Below are positions 31,632 through 40,122 of a DNA stretch of 64,000 bases, piece by piece. Below the pieces are notes generated by a model, which made no database searches, had not been told where the DNA came from, and saw only the letters and a program-made list of their open reading frames with translations. Source of the stretch: Streptomyces sannanensis (GTDB taxonomy: Bacteria; Actinomycetota; Actinomycetes; Streptomycetales; Streptomycetaceae); NCBI RefSeq assembly GCF_039536205.1, contig NZ_BAAAYL010000001.1:6076001-6140000 (forward strand), read 5' to 3'. Position 1 is the first letter of the stretch, and each line of letters opens with the position of its first letter. The translations under genes were made by a program, and so were the position numbers.

Positions 31632-32699
31632 TCACTCGTACTCGGTGCCGCCCTTGCGGGTCAGGTACGCCGGGCTGACCGCCTTGGCGATCGCCCGGCC
31701 GCCGACCACCGGGCTGTGGCGCTCGACGGCCGGGCGGATCACCACACCCTCACGCAGATGCAGTTCACGCCCGGAGACGGTCTCCCGCCCCGAGGCCAGC
31801 TCCAGCACCTTGTCGATGTCGTACGGACCCTCGTACAGCCGTGGTACGAGCGGCAGTTCACCCTCCAGCAGGTCCGCCGGGTCCAGTCGGCGCACCTGTC
31901 CGCCGATTTCGGCGGACACGTCGAAGACCGCGTACCCCAGCGTCTCGCCGCGGGCGTCCGCGCCGTAGTCGAGGTCCTGCACCCCGGAGCCGTACACCTC
32001 GCCGAAGATGCCGACGCGGGTCGCGCCCAGTCGTTCGGCGAGACGCGCCGCCACCGCGGGCACGCCATGGGAGTGGACCGCGCGCCAGTACAGATTGCGC
32101 GGGTCCTCCTTCAGGGCGAGCCCCTTGGCTCCGAATCCCTTGGACGACACCCATGTACGGCCGTCCTCCACGGTGTATGTGAACAGGCAGGCCGAGCCGT
32201 GCACCTTCTCGGTGAGGACGACCGGCTCCCCGGGCTCGAAGATGCCCGGATAACGCTGGACGTTCTCGATGTCGCACCAGGGCAACAGATCGGGCGCGGA
32301 CTCAACCTCCCCGTTCATCGTGGGCGGGATAGGCGGCACCCACTTGGTGATGCCCAGCAACTCGGCGAAGTCGGTGCCGTCCGCGGCCGCCCGGGCCAGG
32401 TCGACGTCCGCCAGCGCCCCCGGGCGGCAGACGATGCCCTGTGACAGCTCCCCGCGCAGCCGCACCGCCTTCACCCGGTCGGCCCTGCTTCCGGCCAGAC
32501 GGCCGGTCAGACCCAGCTCATCGATCAGGCCCTGCGGGAGCACGGACTGCTCCGGAATGTAGACGGCGACATCACCGCTGCGGTACGCGCCCTTGGCGAT
32601 GACGGCCCGGTACAGGCCCACCTGGGCCAGTTCGAGAGCGTCGGCGTTCGGGTGCTCGTGGATCGTCAGCGTTTCGGCGGTGACGCGCAGGGTCGACAT
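31632..32699 (-). CDS. ATP-dependent RNA ligase of the Deinococcus Rnl (Rnl5-like) type
   Basis: A 355-residue nucleotidyltransferase. An N-terminal OB-fold-like module (residues 1-115, with AVYIPEQSVLPQGL and VKAVRLRGELSQGIV) precedes the ligase core. Motif I is EKVHGSA, with the AMP-accepting lysine at K165. Motif III/IIIa is in GIFGEVYGSG, motif IV in REGVVIRP, and motif V in AKAVSPAYL near the C-terminus. An N-terminal OB module plus this core is the layout of the Deinococcus radiodurans RNA ligase, which seals nicks with a 3'-OH RNA end. The biological substrate in Streptomyces is unknown. The gene stands alone, convergent with soxR. Confidence 0.88.
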   Translation of the reverse strand: MSTLRVTAETLTIHEHPNADALELAQVGLYRAVIAKGAYRSGDVAVYIPEQSVLPQGLIDELGLTGRLAGSRADRVKAVRLRGELSQGIVCRPGALADVDLARAAADGTDFAELLGITKWVPPIPPTMNGEVESAPDLLPWCDIENVQRYPGIFEPGEPVVLTEKVHGSACLFTYTVEDGRTWVSSKGFGAKGLALKEDPRNLYWRAVHSHGVPAVAARLAERLGATRVGIFGEVYGSGVQDLDYGADARGETLGYAVFDVSAEIGGQVRRLDPADLLEGELPLVPRLYEGPYDIDKVLELASGRETVSGRELHLREGVVIRPAVERHSPVVGGRAIAKAVSPAYLTRKGGTEYE

Positions 32700-32818
32700 C
32701 TCAGGGCTCCTCCGGTGTGGTTCTCATCGCCCCCTACTGTCCGGAACGCGGCCCGTCAGATCCACTGAATATCGCGAGCGCTGCCACACCAACTCCCCGC
32801 GACTACAGCTGAGCTGCG

Positions 32819-32890
32819 TCAGTCCAGGCAGAACTCGTTGCCCTCGGGGTCGGTCATCACGATGAAGCCGGCGCTCAGGATCGGTCCGCT
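32819..32890 (-). pseudogene. Tail of a VOC/glyoxalase-family gene, second example
   Basis: The minus-strand frame SAGFIVMTDPEGNEFCLD-stop (stop at 32819-32821) is a clean C-terminal VOC signature. Upstream of about 24 residues it runs into the start of the HTH regulator fragment on the other strand, and no VOC sequence continues, so the gene is truncated. Confidence 0.7.
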
Positions 32891-32911
32891 ATCTCTGGCA
32901 GGGTGGGCGTC

Positions 32912-33087
32912 ATGGACACGGCAAACGGTGACGAGCGGGGTGCGACGGAGCGGGCGCTCACCCTGCTCGGGCTGCTGCAGCAGCGCCAGGTCTGGACCGG
33001 CCCCGAGCTCGCCGACCGGCTCGGGGTCACGCCGCGCACGGTACGGCGTGATGTCGAGCGGCTGCGCTCGCTCGGTTATCCGGGTGT
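32912..33087 (+). pseudogene. N-terminal fragment of a WYL-type (YafY-like) HTH regulator
   Basis: From ATG 32912 the first 60 residues are a standard HTH_11 domain: ERALTLLGLLQQRQVW, then LADRLGVTPRTVRRDVERLRSLGYP. Resemblance to the family stops abruptly after SLGYP at about 33087. The wing and the whole WYL effector domain are missing, and the frame continues into unrelated sequence to 33190. The VOC-tail/HTH-head pair looks like a once intact divergent pair cut by a deletion. Confidence 0.7.
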
Positions 33088-33281
33088 GATACTGGTGGGC
33101 TCGCAATTCAACTATCGCCAGTTCTCTGCGAGAACGAACAAACCGGTGACGGTGTGTGGCCGTAGTTCAGTAGGCTCGCCACGCCTGTGACTGGTAGAGG
33201 CAGCACCTTCAACCGGCGTCGCGACCATCCGGAGGAGCCTTGCCCGGCACGGGACCCTGTGCCGCTTCCGACGCCTGATTC

Positions 33282-33950
33282 TCAGCCGGGTTGCTTGGCC
33301 ATGACGACCAAACCCGGCCCGCTTTGCTCATCTGCAGGGAGCCGAAGTTCGGCGACCGGGCGCAGTCCAGCCTGCTCGATCAGATCCACGAGTTGTTCCG
33401 GCCGCCATTTGTGTGTCGTCCAACGAACGGGCACAGCTCCGTAGGCCTCGGTGCGCACCGCGTCTTCGTCGCCGACGTGTGTTGCGGTGATGAAGTGTCC
33501 GCCTGGCTTCAGGGCGCGCGCGAACAGGGCGAGAACCTGAGGAAGGACGTCACGGGGGAGGTTGAACAGTGACCACCACCCGAGCACGCCGCCAAGGGAC
33601 GCTTCACCAAGGTCGAGGTCGGTGGCAGAGGCGACGCTGAAGCGGCATTGCGGATGAAGACGGCGCGCGTTCTCGATCATGCGAGGGGAGAGATCGACCC
33701 CGGACACGTCGAGTCCGCGTTCGGCAAGGTAGGCGGTCACCGTTCCGGGTCCGCAGCCGACGTCGAGGACAGGCCCAAGCTCGCTCACGGTGTCAGCGAA
33801 GGCGTCGATTGATGCCTTGAGCCATGGATGGCTACGGATATCGCCGACTCCCGTCGTCACCACCATGTGGGCGTAGTTGTCGGCCACGCGGTCATAGGAC
33901 TCACGGACCACGTCGAGATCGGCTGGGCGGTCAATAGGGTGGGCGCGCAT
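33282..33950 (-). CDS. Class I SAM-dependent methyltransferase
   Basis: A 222-residue soluble methyltransferase. Motif I for SAM binding is VLDVGCGPGTVTAYLAERG (about residues 61-79), the acidic end of strand beta2 is in VSGVDLSPRMIE, and post-motif sequence LKPGGHFITATH follows near 145. The family methylates small molecules; the acceptor cannot be told from sequence. It is isolated among gene fragments, with no operon partner. The start at ATG 33950 has no obvious strong ribosome-binding site. Confidence 0.85.
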   Translation of the reverse strand: MRAHPIDRPADLDVVRESYDRVADNYAHMVVTTGVGDIRSHPWLKASIDAFADTVSELGPVLDVGCGPGTVTAYLAERGLDVSGVDLSPRMIENARRLHPQCRFSVASATDLDLGEASLGGVLGWWSLFNLPRDVLPQVLALFARALKPGGHFITATHVGDEDAVRTEAYGAVPVRWTTHKWRPEQLVDLIEQAGLRPVAELRLPADEQSGPGLVVMAKQPG

Positions 33951-34159
33951 CAGCCAACGATAGTATGCGACGGCCGTAGTTGCGGTACAGGAAGTTCTGC
34001 TCGACGGAAGTACCCCGAACCCATCTCTGAGTGAGAATGAGTTCTGCGAACCGAACCGGCGCTTCGCGATCTCCGCGCGGCCATTTTTGATCTTGCTCGG
34101 GCAAAGGGCCGTTTGTGAGAACGGGCTTGAAGGCGAAGCGGGATCAGTTCACCCCGGAG
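33951..34159. other. Stretch with no recognisable gene
   Basis: About 210 bp between the methyltransferase start and the CocE fragment. Short frames exist on both strands but none resembles a known family and codon usage is not Streptomyces-like. It presumably contains the methyltransferase promoter. Confidence 0.5.
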
Positions 34160-34439
34160 CGCACAAGGCCGCTCCACCAACATCTGTGACGGGCTGGGCC
34201 AACTGAGAACGGCCGGGCAGACGCCCTCGCAGGTAACCGTGCAAATGAGCTCCACCGCCCACCGCTTCGCCGTCGGCCACCGCATACGCTGGCAGATCAG
34301 CGCAGGCGCCCATCCCCGCTACGCCCGCAATCCCGGCACCGGGGAGCCGCCGGTGGACGCCACTACTTTCACACCGGTGCGCATCACACTCCACACGGAC
34401 TCAGCACTGATGCTTGCGCATAGTTCGGGGCTCACTTAA
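34160..34439 (+). pseudogene. C-terminal fragment of a CocE/NonD-family hydrolase
   Basis: Reading from about 34160 the frame gives GRSTNICDGLGQL, then VTVQMSSTAHRFAVGHRIRW and SAGAHPRYARNPGTGEP, and stops TAA at 34437-34439. This is the end of the jelly-roll PepX_C domain of X-Pro dipeptidyl-peptidase/cocaine-esterase-like hydrolases, in which a Gly-Arg-Ser-x-Asn-x-Cys-Asp-Gly segment and the TAHRF/GHRIR strands are typical. The alpha/beta hydrolase core and start are absent. The hairpin at 34468 may be its original terminator. Confidence 0.7.
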
Positions 34440-34467
34440 CCCTTCGGCCTCACGGGGAACGGCTGAC

Positions 34468-34491
34468 GAGCCGGGCCGTCGGGCCCGGCTC
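34468..34491. terminator. Hairpin after the CocE fragment
   Basis: A 10-bp perfect stem GAGCCGGGCC with tetraloop GTCG, 28 bp after the fragment's stop codon. Confidence 0.6.
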
Positions 34492-34586
34492 ACTCCTCCG
34501 CGCCGGCACCATCGTCATCCAGGTCGACCACGTCCGGGTTCCGCAGGGGCCGCAGCCCCGGACCTCGCGTAATTGGGAGTTGCGTA

Positions 34587-34647
34587 GGGTGTGTAAGGAA
34601 TCAGGTGTGAACTTCCTCGAAGGAGTCACCTGATTCCTTACACACCC
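34587..34647. repeat. Isolated long hairpin, 21-bp perfect stem
   Basis: Arms 34587-34607 and 34627-34647 are perfectly complementary over 21 bases (core GTGTAAGGAATCAGGTG), with a 19-nt loop that can form a small inner TCCT/AGGA stem. The stem is unusually A/T-rich for this genome and there is no gene end beside it. It could be a relic element, a regulatory palindrome or an RNA structure. On the minus strand just left (34490-34558) is a 22-codon gene-tail-like frame of unknown family. Confidence 0.6.
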
Positions 34648-34797
34648 CCTCGTGCGGCCCGCGGGGCGCGAAGTTGAACTGGTAGCGGCCCATGAACTCC
34701 TTATCTGGACACCTTCGAGTGACGTCTGAACCGGCGCCGTGGTGGTTGAGGTACAGGTCTCGTCGGGCCGTCCGAGTGCAGGCTCGGGGAGGCCGGT

Positions 34798-35340
34798 GTG
34801 CGGGTGGTCAAGGAACGCGATGGAGTGTTCGTCCGGCCGGTGAGCATGGAGGAGGAGCGGCGGCTGCAGCGGGGCCTGATCTTGGAGGTGGTCGTGGTGC
34901 GTCGACCGAACGTGTTCGTCCGGCCGGTCAGCATGGACGAGGACCGTCGCCCGCAGCAGATCAGCCGCGACGCGAAGGCCCCCGTCAGGCTGTGTCGGGC
35001 GATCGTGGTGCTGATGTCCGCGCAGGCCAGACCGTCAAGGACATCACCTCGCTGATGCAGGTCCACGAGGACCACGTGCGCGTTGTCCTCCACGCGTTCA
35101 ACGAGCGGGGGCTCGACGCAATGGACCCAAATTCGAGCGGGGGACGCCCAAAAGCGATCAGTGAGCGGGCGCGTGAACGCATCCGCTTGATCACCCGGAC
35201 GTCCCCGTTTTCTTCCGACTGGGCATCAGCCTTCCCCACCTGGAGCCTGTCCACATTCGCCGACCACCTGGTCGAACGTCACGTGGCGCCGGCGATCAGC
35301 CGCGAGGCCCTGCGGCGCATCCTGCGCGAGGGCAAAGGCT
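34798..35340 (+). pseudogene. IS630-family transposase fragment, frameshifted
   Basis: The N-terminal helix-turn-helix part is readable in two frames: first AKAPVRLCRAIVVLMSAQA, then after a shift near 35025 VKDITSLMQVHEDHVRVVL with FNERGLDAMDPNSSGGRPK and WSLSTFADHLVER. These match the N-terminal region of IS630-type transposases. The DDE catalytic half is absent. The segment GVFVRPVSM occurs twice, 87 bp (29 codons) apart, a local duplication at the start. The element is dead. Confidence 0.65.
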
Positions 35341-35354
35341 CCTGGCACGTCGAA

Positions 35355-35447
35355 AGTATCCGGGCCAGGTTGAGACGCCTGGTCGGCCACGGCATCCTCA
35401 TCGAACCCGAGTCCGGACTCTTCGCCCTGCCACGGCCTACTCGAACC
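35355..35447 (+). pseudogene. Short winged-helix-like gene fragment
   Basis: A stretch reading SIRARLRRLVGHGILIEPES followed by GLFALPRP looks like the end of a winged-helix domain (two helices and a wing) but has neither start nor partner. It follows directly after the IS630 fragment and may be debris from another element. Identification is weak. Confidence 0.3.
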
Positions 35448-35511
35448 GCCCCGAAGCCTGCCTCAACCTGGAATCCGGCGAAAGCGCACAGAAAGCCCTC
35501 TCGGAAGTCGA

Positions 35512-36720
35512 TCAGGAAGGCGAAGACGCGTTGGCCAGCAGGGTCGCGAAGTTTGCCGCGTAGGCGTTGTGCGCGGTCGCGCCGTCGATGCGCAGCAGCG
35601 CCTCGTCATTCTCCCGCAGGGACGAGAGGTCGAGGTTGTGGGAACCCATGAACGTCCAGTACGTGTCCGGGTGACCGGCGTAGTTTCCCTCGACCAGCAG
35701 GTACTTCGAGTGCACCTGGTACTTGACCGTCCCGTCGGTGTTGAGGTCGTAGAGCTGCTTCAATGTGATGTTGGCGTGGCGTTTCAGGGTCGACACGTAC
35801 GAGGCGTCTGCCTCCGCGTAGACGATCTGGACCGAACAGCCCTCGTTGGCACGGGCCACCAGGGCGTCGCGGACCGCGGGCCGGTTGAAGAACATCGAGG
35901 CGGCCACCCGGATGATGGACTTGTGCCCGTTTGCGGTGCCCACCGTGCTGTTTCCGGTGCAGCTGACGTTGTTGACGAAGTCCGCCATGACATCGCCGGA
36001 GCCCTGCGGGAAGAAGTAGTACTTCAGCGAGTCGGCATAACCGGTCTTGTAGTAGTTGCTGTTCTTGACCTGGGCGGCCAGGTCGTTGAAGTAGCCGACG
36101 TACGCCGTGTACAGGGCGGTGTTGCCGACCACGGTGTAGGCGTTGTTGAAGTACTTCTGGGTGTTGGCCGAGGTCTGGTTGGCGGAGGCCTGGATGACCA
36201 CGTCCTCACCCTCGCCCACCACTCCGCCGACACGGGAGAACAGGAAGAACTTGTTGTGGTTGAGGGCGTTGTTGCCGGTCCCGATGCACGCCAGGTCATC
36301 GGTACCGGTGCCGCAGACCGTGACCCATGACGACTTGCTGGTGTCGGTCCCCAGCACATTCCTCAGGTCGTCCGCGGTGCTGCCGGTGGTCACGTATTTG
36401 CCGTCCAGCACCACCCGGACGTTGACGCCCTTGTTGTACGCGGCGATCAGGGCGTTCGTGTAGTCCTCGTCGGTGAGGGCGTACATGGCGGCACGGATGA
36501 GCCGGCCGCTCTGGGTTTTGTTGATGGCGTCGATGATGTGGTTCTTGACCGCGTTCTTCTCGTCAGTCGTGCCCTTGGGGTTGTTGAAGACCGCCCCGGT
36601 GACGATCGGGGTGTCGACCGCGGTGGCGGTGCCCGCGCCGGCGAACAGCACCCCTGGTATGAGGAGGCACGTGACGAGTGCCGCGGTGGAACGTCTAATG
36701 CGTCTGAAGAGTTTGATCAT
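35512..36720 (-). CDS. Secreted phospholipase D-like protein
   Basis: 402 residues with a signal peptide (MIKLFRRIRRSTAALVTCLLIPGVLFAGAG region, cleavage near residue 34). Two PLD half-domains are visible. The first has HNKFFLF at about 155 and the second HSKYLLVEG at about 343, followed by GSHNLDLSSLRENDE. Both HxK pairs are present, but the aspartate usually four residues later is replaced, so the motifs are variant. It should act outside the cell as a phosphodiesterase, on phospholipid or nucleic acid. It stands alone between fragments. The signal-peptide start ATG 36720 is clear. Confidence 0.88.
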   Translation of the reverse strand: MIKLFRRIRRSTAALVTCLLIPGVLFAGAGTATAVDTPIVTGAVFNNPKGTTDEKNAVKNHIIDAINKTQSGRLIRAAMYALTDEDYTNALIAAYNKGVNVRVVLDGKYVTTGSTADDLRNVLGTDTSKSSWVTVCGTGTDDLACIGTGNNALNHNKFFLFSRVGGVVGEGEDVVIQASANQTSANTQKYFNNAYTVVGNTALYTAYVGYFNDLAAQVKNSNYYKTGYADSLKYYFFPQGSGDVMADFVNNVSCTGNSTVGTANGHKSIIRVAASMFFNRPAVRDALVARANEGCSVQIVYAEADASYVSTLKRHANITLKQLYDLNTDGTVKYQVHSKYLLVEGNYAGHPDTYWTFMGSHNLDLSSLRENDEALLRIDGATAHNAYAANFATLLANASSPS

Positions 36721-36824
36721 GAAGACGATCTATCACGCCGGATCTCCACAGAGGGAGGCAGGGGGCCGCGCAACGCCAACAACGGTTTCCAGGACCTGCT
36801 GTGGAACGAAGGTGCACCGGCCCG

Positions 36825-36930
36825 CACTTCGTCGGCCGGCTGGGCTGTCCGGCGTGTGCCGGGCAGCCCTTCTTGCCCATGCGGTGGCCGGGGTGAGGTG
36901 CCAGGTGGTGCTGGCGGGTGAGTCCGTCCG
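36825..36930 (-). pseudogene. Relic of an IS1182-type element 3' end
   Basis: On the minus strand the sequence runs through a CTCACC/ACCTGGCACCTC/CCCCGGCCACCG pattern and then a GGGC...CGGACAGCCC stretch, matching with scattered differences the last part of the two IS1182 transposase genes (15780-15860 and 19115-19195) and the spacer after them. The terminal repeat and the rest of the element are missing. The remaining parts of 36721-37176 hold no gene apart from the short repeat at 37092. Confidence 0.55.
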
Positions 36931-37091
36931 GGGGGCCTGGAGACAGGCTGCTGGCCACGACACCACCCGTCGATTACCTGGCCAACGATGCGTGCCGAGC
37001 CACTGGCGTCCGGGGAAACGGGCACCCGACGGCAGCCCGCTGCTCCCCGGGAGCCGTTCAGGCACACCTGGATCATGTCTCCATCGTGCCG

Positions 37092-37130
37092 GAGGCCTCC
37101 CCCACTCTCGGCTTCGCTCGAGCGGGAGGT
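37092..37130. repeat. Interspersed GCGGGAGGT repeat, occurrence a
   Basis: About 40 bp: CCCCCACTCTCGGCTTCGCT then CGAGCGGGAGGTGCC. A near-identical copy lies inside the acyl-CoA dehydrogenase gene at 46974, and shorter relatives lie at 47529 and 55845. The end arms CCTCCC and GGGAGG can pair. Confidence 0.6.
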
Positions 37131-37176
37131 GCCGCCAACAACGCGGGGCGCGCCCGGGGGGAGCGGCCCCGCGCTC

Positions 37177-37788
37177 CTACGCGACGGAGGCGAGCTCCGA
37201 AGGCCGACCCTGCCTGGCCCACGCCAGTGTCTCGGCGGTCAGCACCGGCTGGGGCACCAGGACTCCGCAGCCCGTGCAGACCGGCCCGAACCACGGCTCA
37301 TGGGCCAGGTCGTGCCTCCAGACGAGCCGGGTGTCCCCGCACACAGGGCAGGTTGCGCCGGGCGCCGCACGGAGGGCGGAGATCAGCCGGCGCAGCACCT
37401 CGGCCAGCGGCAACGACGGATGCACCGCCGGATCGTCGCACCAGGCCACCCCGAACCCTCCCCAGGTGCGCCGGTGCCAGTCGTCGAAGGAGCCCGGCCG
37501 CCGCAGCCCGGCATGCTTCTCACGCCGCCGCCGGTCGGCGAACTCCGCCTCGTATGCGAGCCATACGGCACGTGCCGCCTCCAGCTCGTCGAGCGCGGCC
37601 ACCAGTCGGACCGGGTCGAAATCCCGGTCCTCGGGCTCGATCCCGTGCAGGGTGCACAGATGGTCCCAGGTCGCCCGGTGGCCGTAAGGGGCGAACCTTT
37701 CCAGGCACTTGCGCAGCGAATACCGCCGCAGTGCGAGATCGTTCTGCGGATCCCGCACCTGTCTTGCGAGACTTCGGAAACCGGCCAT
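37177..37788 (-). CDS. Hypothetical protein with C-terminal zinc-ribbon-like motif
   Basis: A 203-residue soluble protein. It contains CPVCGDTR near residue 148 and CTGCG near 175, two Cys pairs that could bind zinc. The N-terminal part is helical and charged (ALRRYSLRKCLERFAPYGHRATW), with two conserved-looking segments, ALDELEAARAVWLAYEAEF and SFDDWHRRTWGGFGVAW. I do not recognise the family. It is separated from the alpha/beta hydrolase gene by 123 bp on the same strand. It could be a nucleic-acid-binding or regulatory protein, but there is no firm evidence. Confidence 0.65.
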   Translation of the reverse strand: MAGFRSLARQVRDPQNDLALRRYSLRKCLERFAPYGHRATWDHLCTLHGIEPEDRDFDPVRLVAALDELEAARAVWLAYEAEFADRRRREKHAGLRRPGSFDDWHRRTWGGFGVAWCDDPAVHPSLPLAEVLRRLISALRAAPGATCPVCGDTRLVWRHDLAHEPWFGPVCTGCGVLVPQPVLTAETLAWARQGRPSELASVA

Positions 37789-37911
37789 GGCTGTGCACCT
37801 CCGTCGCTGGAACGTCAGCGTCGAGGAATGGACGTACGAGAGTGCGTCCTGGATCCATCGAAAAGCGGATGGATCCCATTACGAGGGATTCATGGGGGAG
37901 TTCGGCCCGAC

Positions 37912-39228
37912 TCAGCGCCCGATCCGGCCCGCAGACAGCACCACCCGGGCCAGCTCCTCGTGACAGATGTCGCTGTGCGCACCGGACGGCGGTCCGCCGC
38001 GCCTGACCACCGCGGCGGCGTCCACATTCACGCACCCGGAGGAGGGGAAGCCGTCGCGCAGCGCGTCCGCCAGGGTCAGGTCGGGGGTGCCGGCCACGGC
38101 CTGGATGCCGTCATGGCCCACCGCCCACCACTTCTTGTCGAAGTGGACCGCACCCTGCGGGTCGTCGGCCAGCTTCGACGCCAGCGGATAGAGCACCGAG
38201 AGCGCGGTGTCATGACGCGAGTAGCAGGCGACCAGCGGTCCGTCGACCCGGTGCTGAAGATCCCGCAGTGCCCCGCCGGTGCTCGGCGCGTGCGGCAGTC
38301 GTGGAGCGAACGCGTAGTGCGAGAAGGCGCCCTGAAGAAGCGTCACGGATTTGACTGTGCCCACCCCTCCCGGCAGCCCACGCAGCGCGAACGCGACCAG
38401 CCGGGCGCCGAAGCTGTGGCCGACGAGATGGACGCGGGTGGCGGGGGAGGTGTGGGCGAGGTGCCCGATCACCGGGCCGAGTCCCAGTCGGCCGACCGTG
38501 CCCGCCCGTCGCTTCATCGCGTAGTACGTTGCCTGGCGCAGCAGTTCCTTCGCGCCGTCCCACAGGCCGTCCAGTTTCAGCCCGCCGAGCAGGGGCGCCC
38601 CCTCGCCCGCGGGCGCGGCGGTCTTGGCGCCCGTCTCGATGAGCGCCTCCGAGAATTGCCGGCACACCGCGATCGTCTCGCCGCGCAGGAACCACGGCTC
38701 GCCCGGCTCCCCGTCGGCGCCCAGGTCGGCCGCGTACCGCACGGTGGGCGCGTCCGACGGTACGGCGACCAGCGTGCGCACCAGCTCCCCGAACGTGTCG
38801 AACGCCTCCTTGGACGCGGGCCGTTCGTCGAGGAGTACGGCGAGCCGGGCCACCGTCCCGTCCCGGCCCGGGAAGACCTCCGTCAGTGCCGCGCGGGTGG
38901 CCGGATCGAGGCCGGGCGCGGTCGGTGCGGCAGCGGCGGCATGCGGCTCGAAGTCGGGGATCGGCTCGTCCGTGAACCGCATCGACGGCCAGACGATGCC
39001 CGCGTATCCGACGCGTACGCCCGGGGCATGGGCGAGCAGCGCGGGGAAGGGCTGGAAGAAGCGTGAGTACAGCCGGGCGGCGCCGGAGCGGGAGGTGTTC
39101 CACCCGTGGGAGAACATCACCAGATCCGTGACATCCATGTCCGCCAGCAGGTCGCGCTGCCGGAGGTCCACATCACCGTCCGCGTCGAAGGTGATCTCCT
39201 GGTACGGCCACACGCTCATCTCCGTCAT
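37912..39228 (-). CDS. Alpha/beta hydrolase (lipase-like)
   Basis: 438 residues. The nucleophile elbow is HLVGHSFGARLVAFAL, with the serine at about residue 272, preceded by an oxyanion-type segment MFSHGWNTSRSGAARLY near residue 40. The histidine of the triad is probably in the C-terminal GAHSDICHEEL. There is no signal peptide or membrane span, so it should be cytoplasmic. The long insertion between residues 80 and 250 is helical and lid-like. It probably hydrolyses an ester or serves a lipase-like role; the substrate is unknown. Confidence 0.8.
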   Translation of the reverse strand: MTEMSVWPYQEITFDADGDVDLRQRDLLADMDVTDLVMFSHGWNTSRSGAARLYSRFFQPFPALLAHAPGVRVGYAGIVWPSMRFTDEPIPDFEPHAAAAAPTAPGLDPATRAALTEVFPGRDGTVARLAVLLDERPASKEAFDTFGELVRTLVAVPSDAPTVRYAADLGADGEPGEPWFLRGETIAVCRQFSEALIETGAKTAAPAGEGAPLLGGLKLDGLWDGAKELLRQATYYAMKRRAGTVGRLGLGPVIGHLAHTSPATRVHLVGHSFGARLVAFALRGLPGGVGTVKSVTLLQGAFSHYAFAPRLPHAPSTGGALRDLQHRVDGPLVACYSRHDTALSVLYPLASKLADDPQGAVHFDKKWWAVGHDGIQAVAGTPDLTLADALRDGFPSSGCVNVDAAAVVRRGGPPSGAHSDICHEELARVVLSAGRIGR

Positions 39229-39399
39229 GTCCCGCCCCTCCGGTCCGCGGTGTGGTGTGCGTCACAGCATCCTGCCGGACCGGAGGAACGGCTAGGTGCC
39301 GGATCAGAGAACCTTTGCCCCGTGGTGACGTGACACGCGGTTCGGATGTTCATCCGGGCAGCGCGGTGTCGTCAGGCTGTCCGGGTGGCAGAACGAGTA

Positions 39400-39503
39400 C
39401 GCATCCGCGAGATGGCATGATCCGCCGCTGCATCATCTGGCGGAACAAGCACACCGCCGATATTCGCTTGCACACCCTCGTCGCTCGGGCCAACGTCGCC
39501 TGA
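39400..39503 (+). pseudogene. Possible transposase C-terminal fragment
   Basis: A frame reading GMIRRCIIWRNKHTADIRLH and ending RANVA-stop resembles the end of IS630-type transposases. It is too short to be certain. It is the only coding-like signal in 39229-39529. Confidence 0.3.
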
Positions 39504-39529
39504 CATCCGACGAAGGCAGAGCAGGGAAG

Positions 39530-39943
39530 ATGACCACGCAGACCCACCACGTCGACCACGAACTCATCCAGGCAGCGGCGCACGTTGCTCGCACTCGCTG
39601 CCGGGGCGACAACCACACCATGGCAGCCGCGGCCCGTGCCCGGGACGGCCGGATCGTCACCGCGGTGAACGCCTACCACTTCACGGGAGGACCGTGCGCC
39701 GAGCTGGTCCTCGTCGGCGCGGCAGCCGCCCAGGGCGCCTACGACCTGGACACGATCGTCGCCGTGGGCGACCGCGATCGGGGGGTTGTTCCCCCATGCG
39801 GCCGGTGCCGCCAGGTCCTTCTCGACTACTTTCCCGCCCTCAAGATCACCGTCGGCGAAGGCGACCGCATCCGAACCGTCCTCATCACCGACTTGCTGCC
39901 CGAAAGCTACGTCTGGGCCGACCACCAGCTCGACGCTGAGTAA
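39530..39943 (+). CDS. Cytidine deaminase-like enzyme
   Basis: A 137-residue zinc-dependent deaminase. The zinc site is visible as CAE (C56, E58) and PPCGRCRQ (C90, C93), the classical cytidine deaminase/blasticidin-S deaminase arrangement with cysteine in place of histidine in the first motif. The N-terminal HELIQAAAHVARTRCRG and the C-terminal LLPESYVWADHQ are typical of the blasticidin-S/cytidine deaminase group. It should deaminate a cytosine nucleoside or a nucleoside analogue, which may give self-resistance. The gene stands alone after fragment-rich DNA. Confidence 0.85.
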   Translation: MTTQTHHVDHELIQAAAHVARTRCRGDNHTMAAAARARDGRIVTAVNAYHFTGGPCAELVLVGAAAAQGAYDLDTIVAVGDRDRGVVPPCGRCRQVLLDYFPALKITVGEGDRIRTVLITDLLPESYVWADHQLDAE

Positions 39944-40122
39944 CCACGGCGCTCAGCACAGGCTGATGCCATCAATGGACACGGGGTGGACGTTGTCTGA
40001 TGCGGCACTTGACCTTCAGCGTGGTCCATCGTCGGCGGATACGTGCACGTCTTCGTCGGCATCGCGGCTGTGCCCTGCCAGTGCGGTATCAGGCGGAGCC
40101 TTCGCCCTGTTGGAAGCCGGTT

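Noticed and set aside
33155..33235. tRNA-like string (GTAGTTCAG followed by TGGTAGAGG and GCACC)
   Set aside because: The D-arm-like words are present but there is no matching acceptor stem and no T-loop GTTCGAATC-type sequence at the right distance, so no tRNA can be folded.
34490..34558. 22-codon gene tail on the minus strand (RPLRNPDVVDLDDDGAGAEE)
   Set aside because: The composition looks like a real C-terminus, but no family could be recognised and no upstream continuation is present, so it was not listed as a separate gene.
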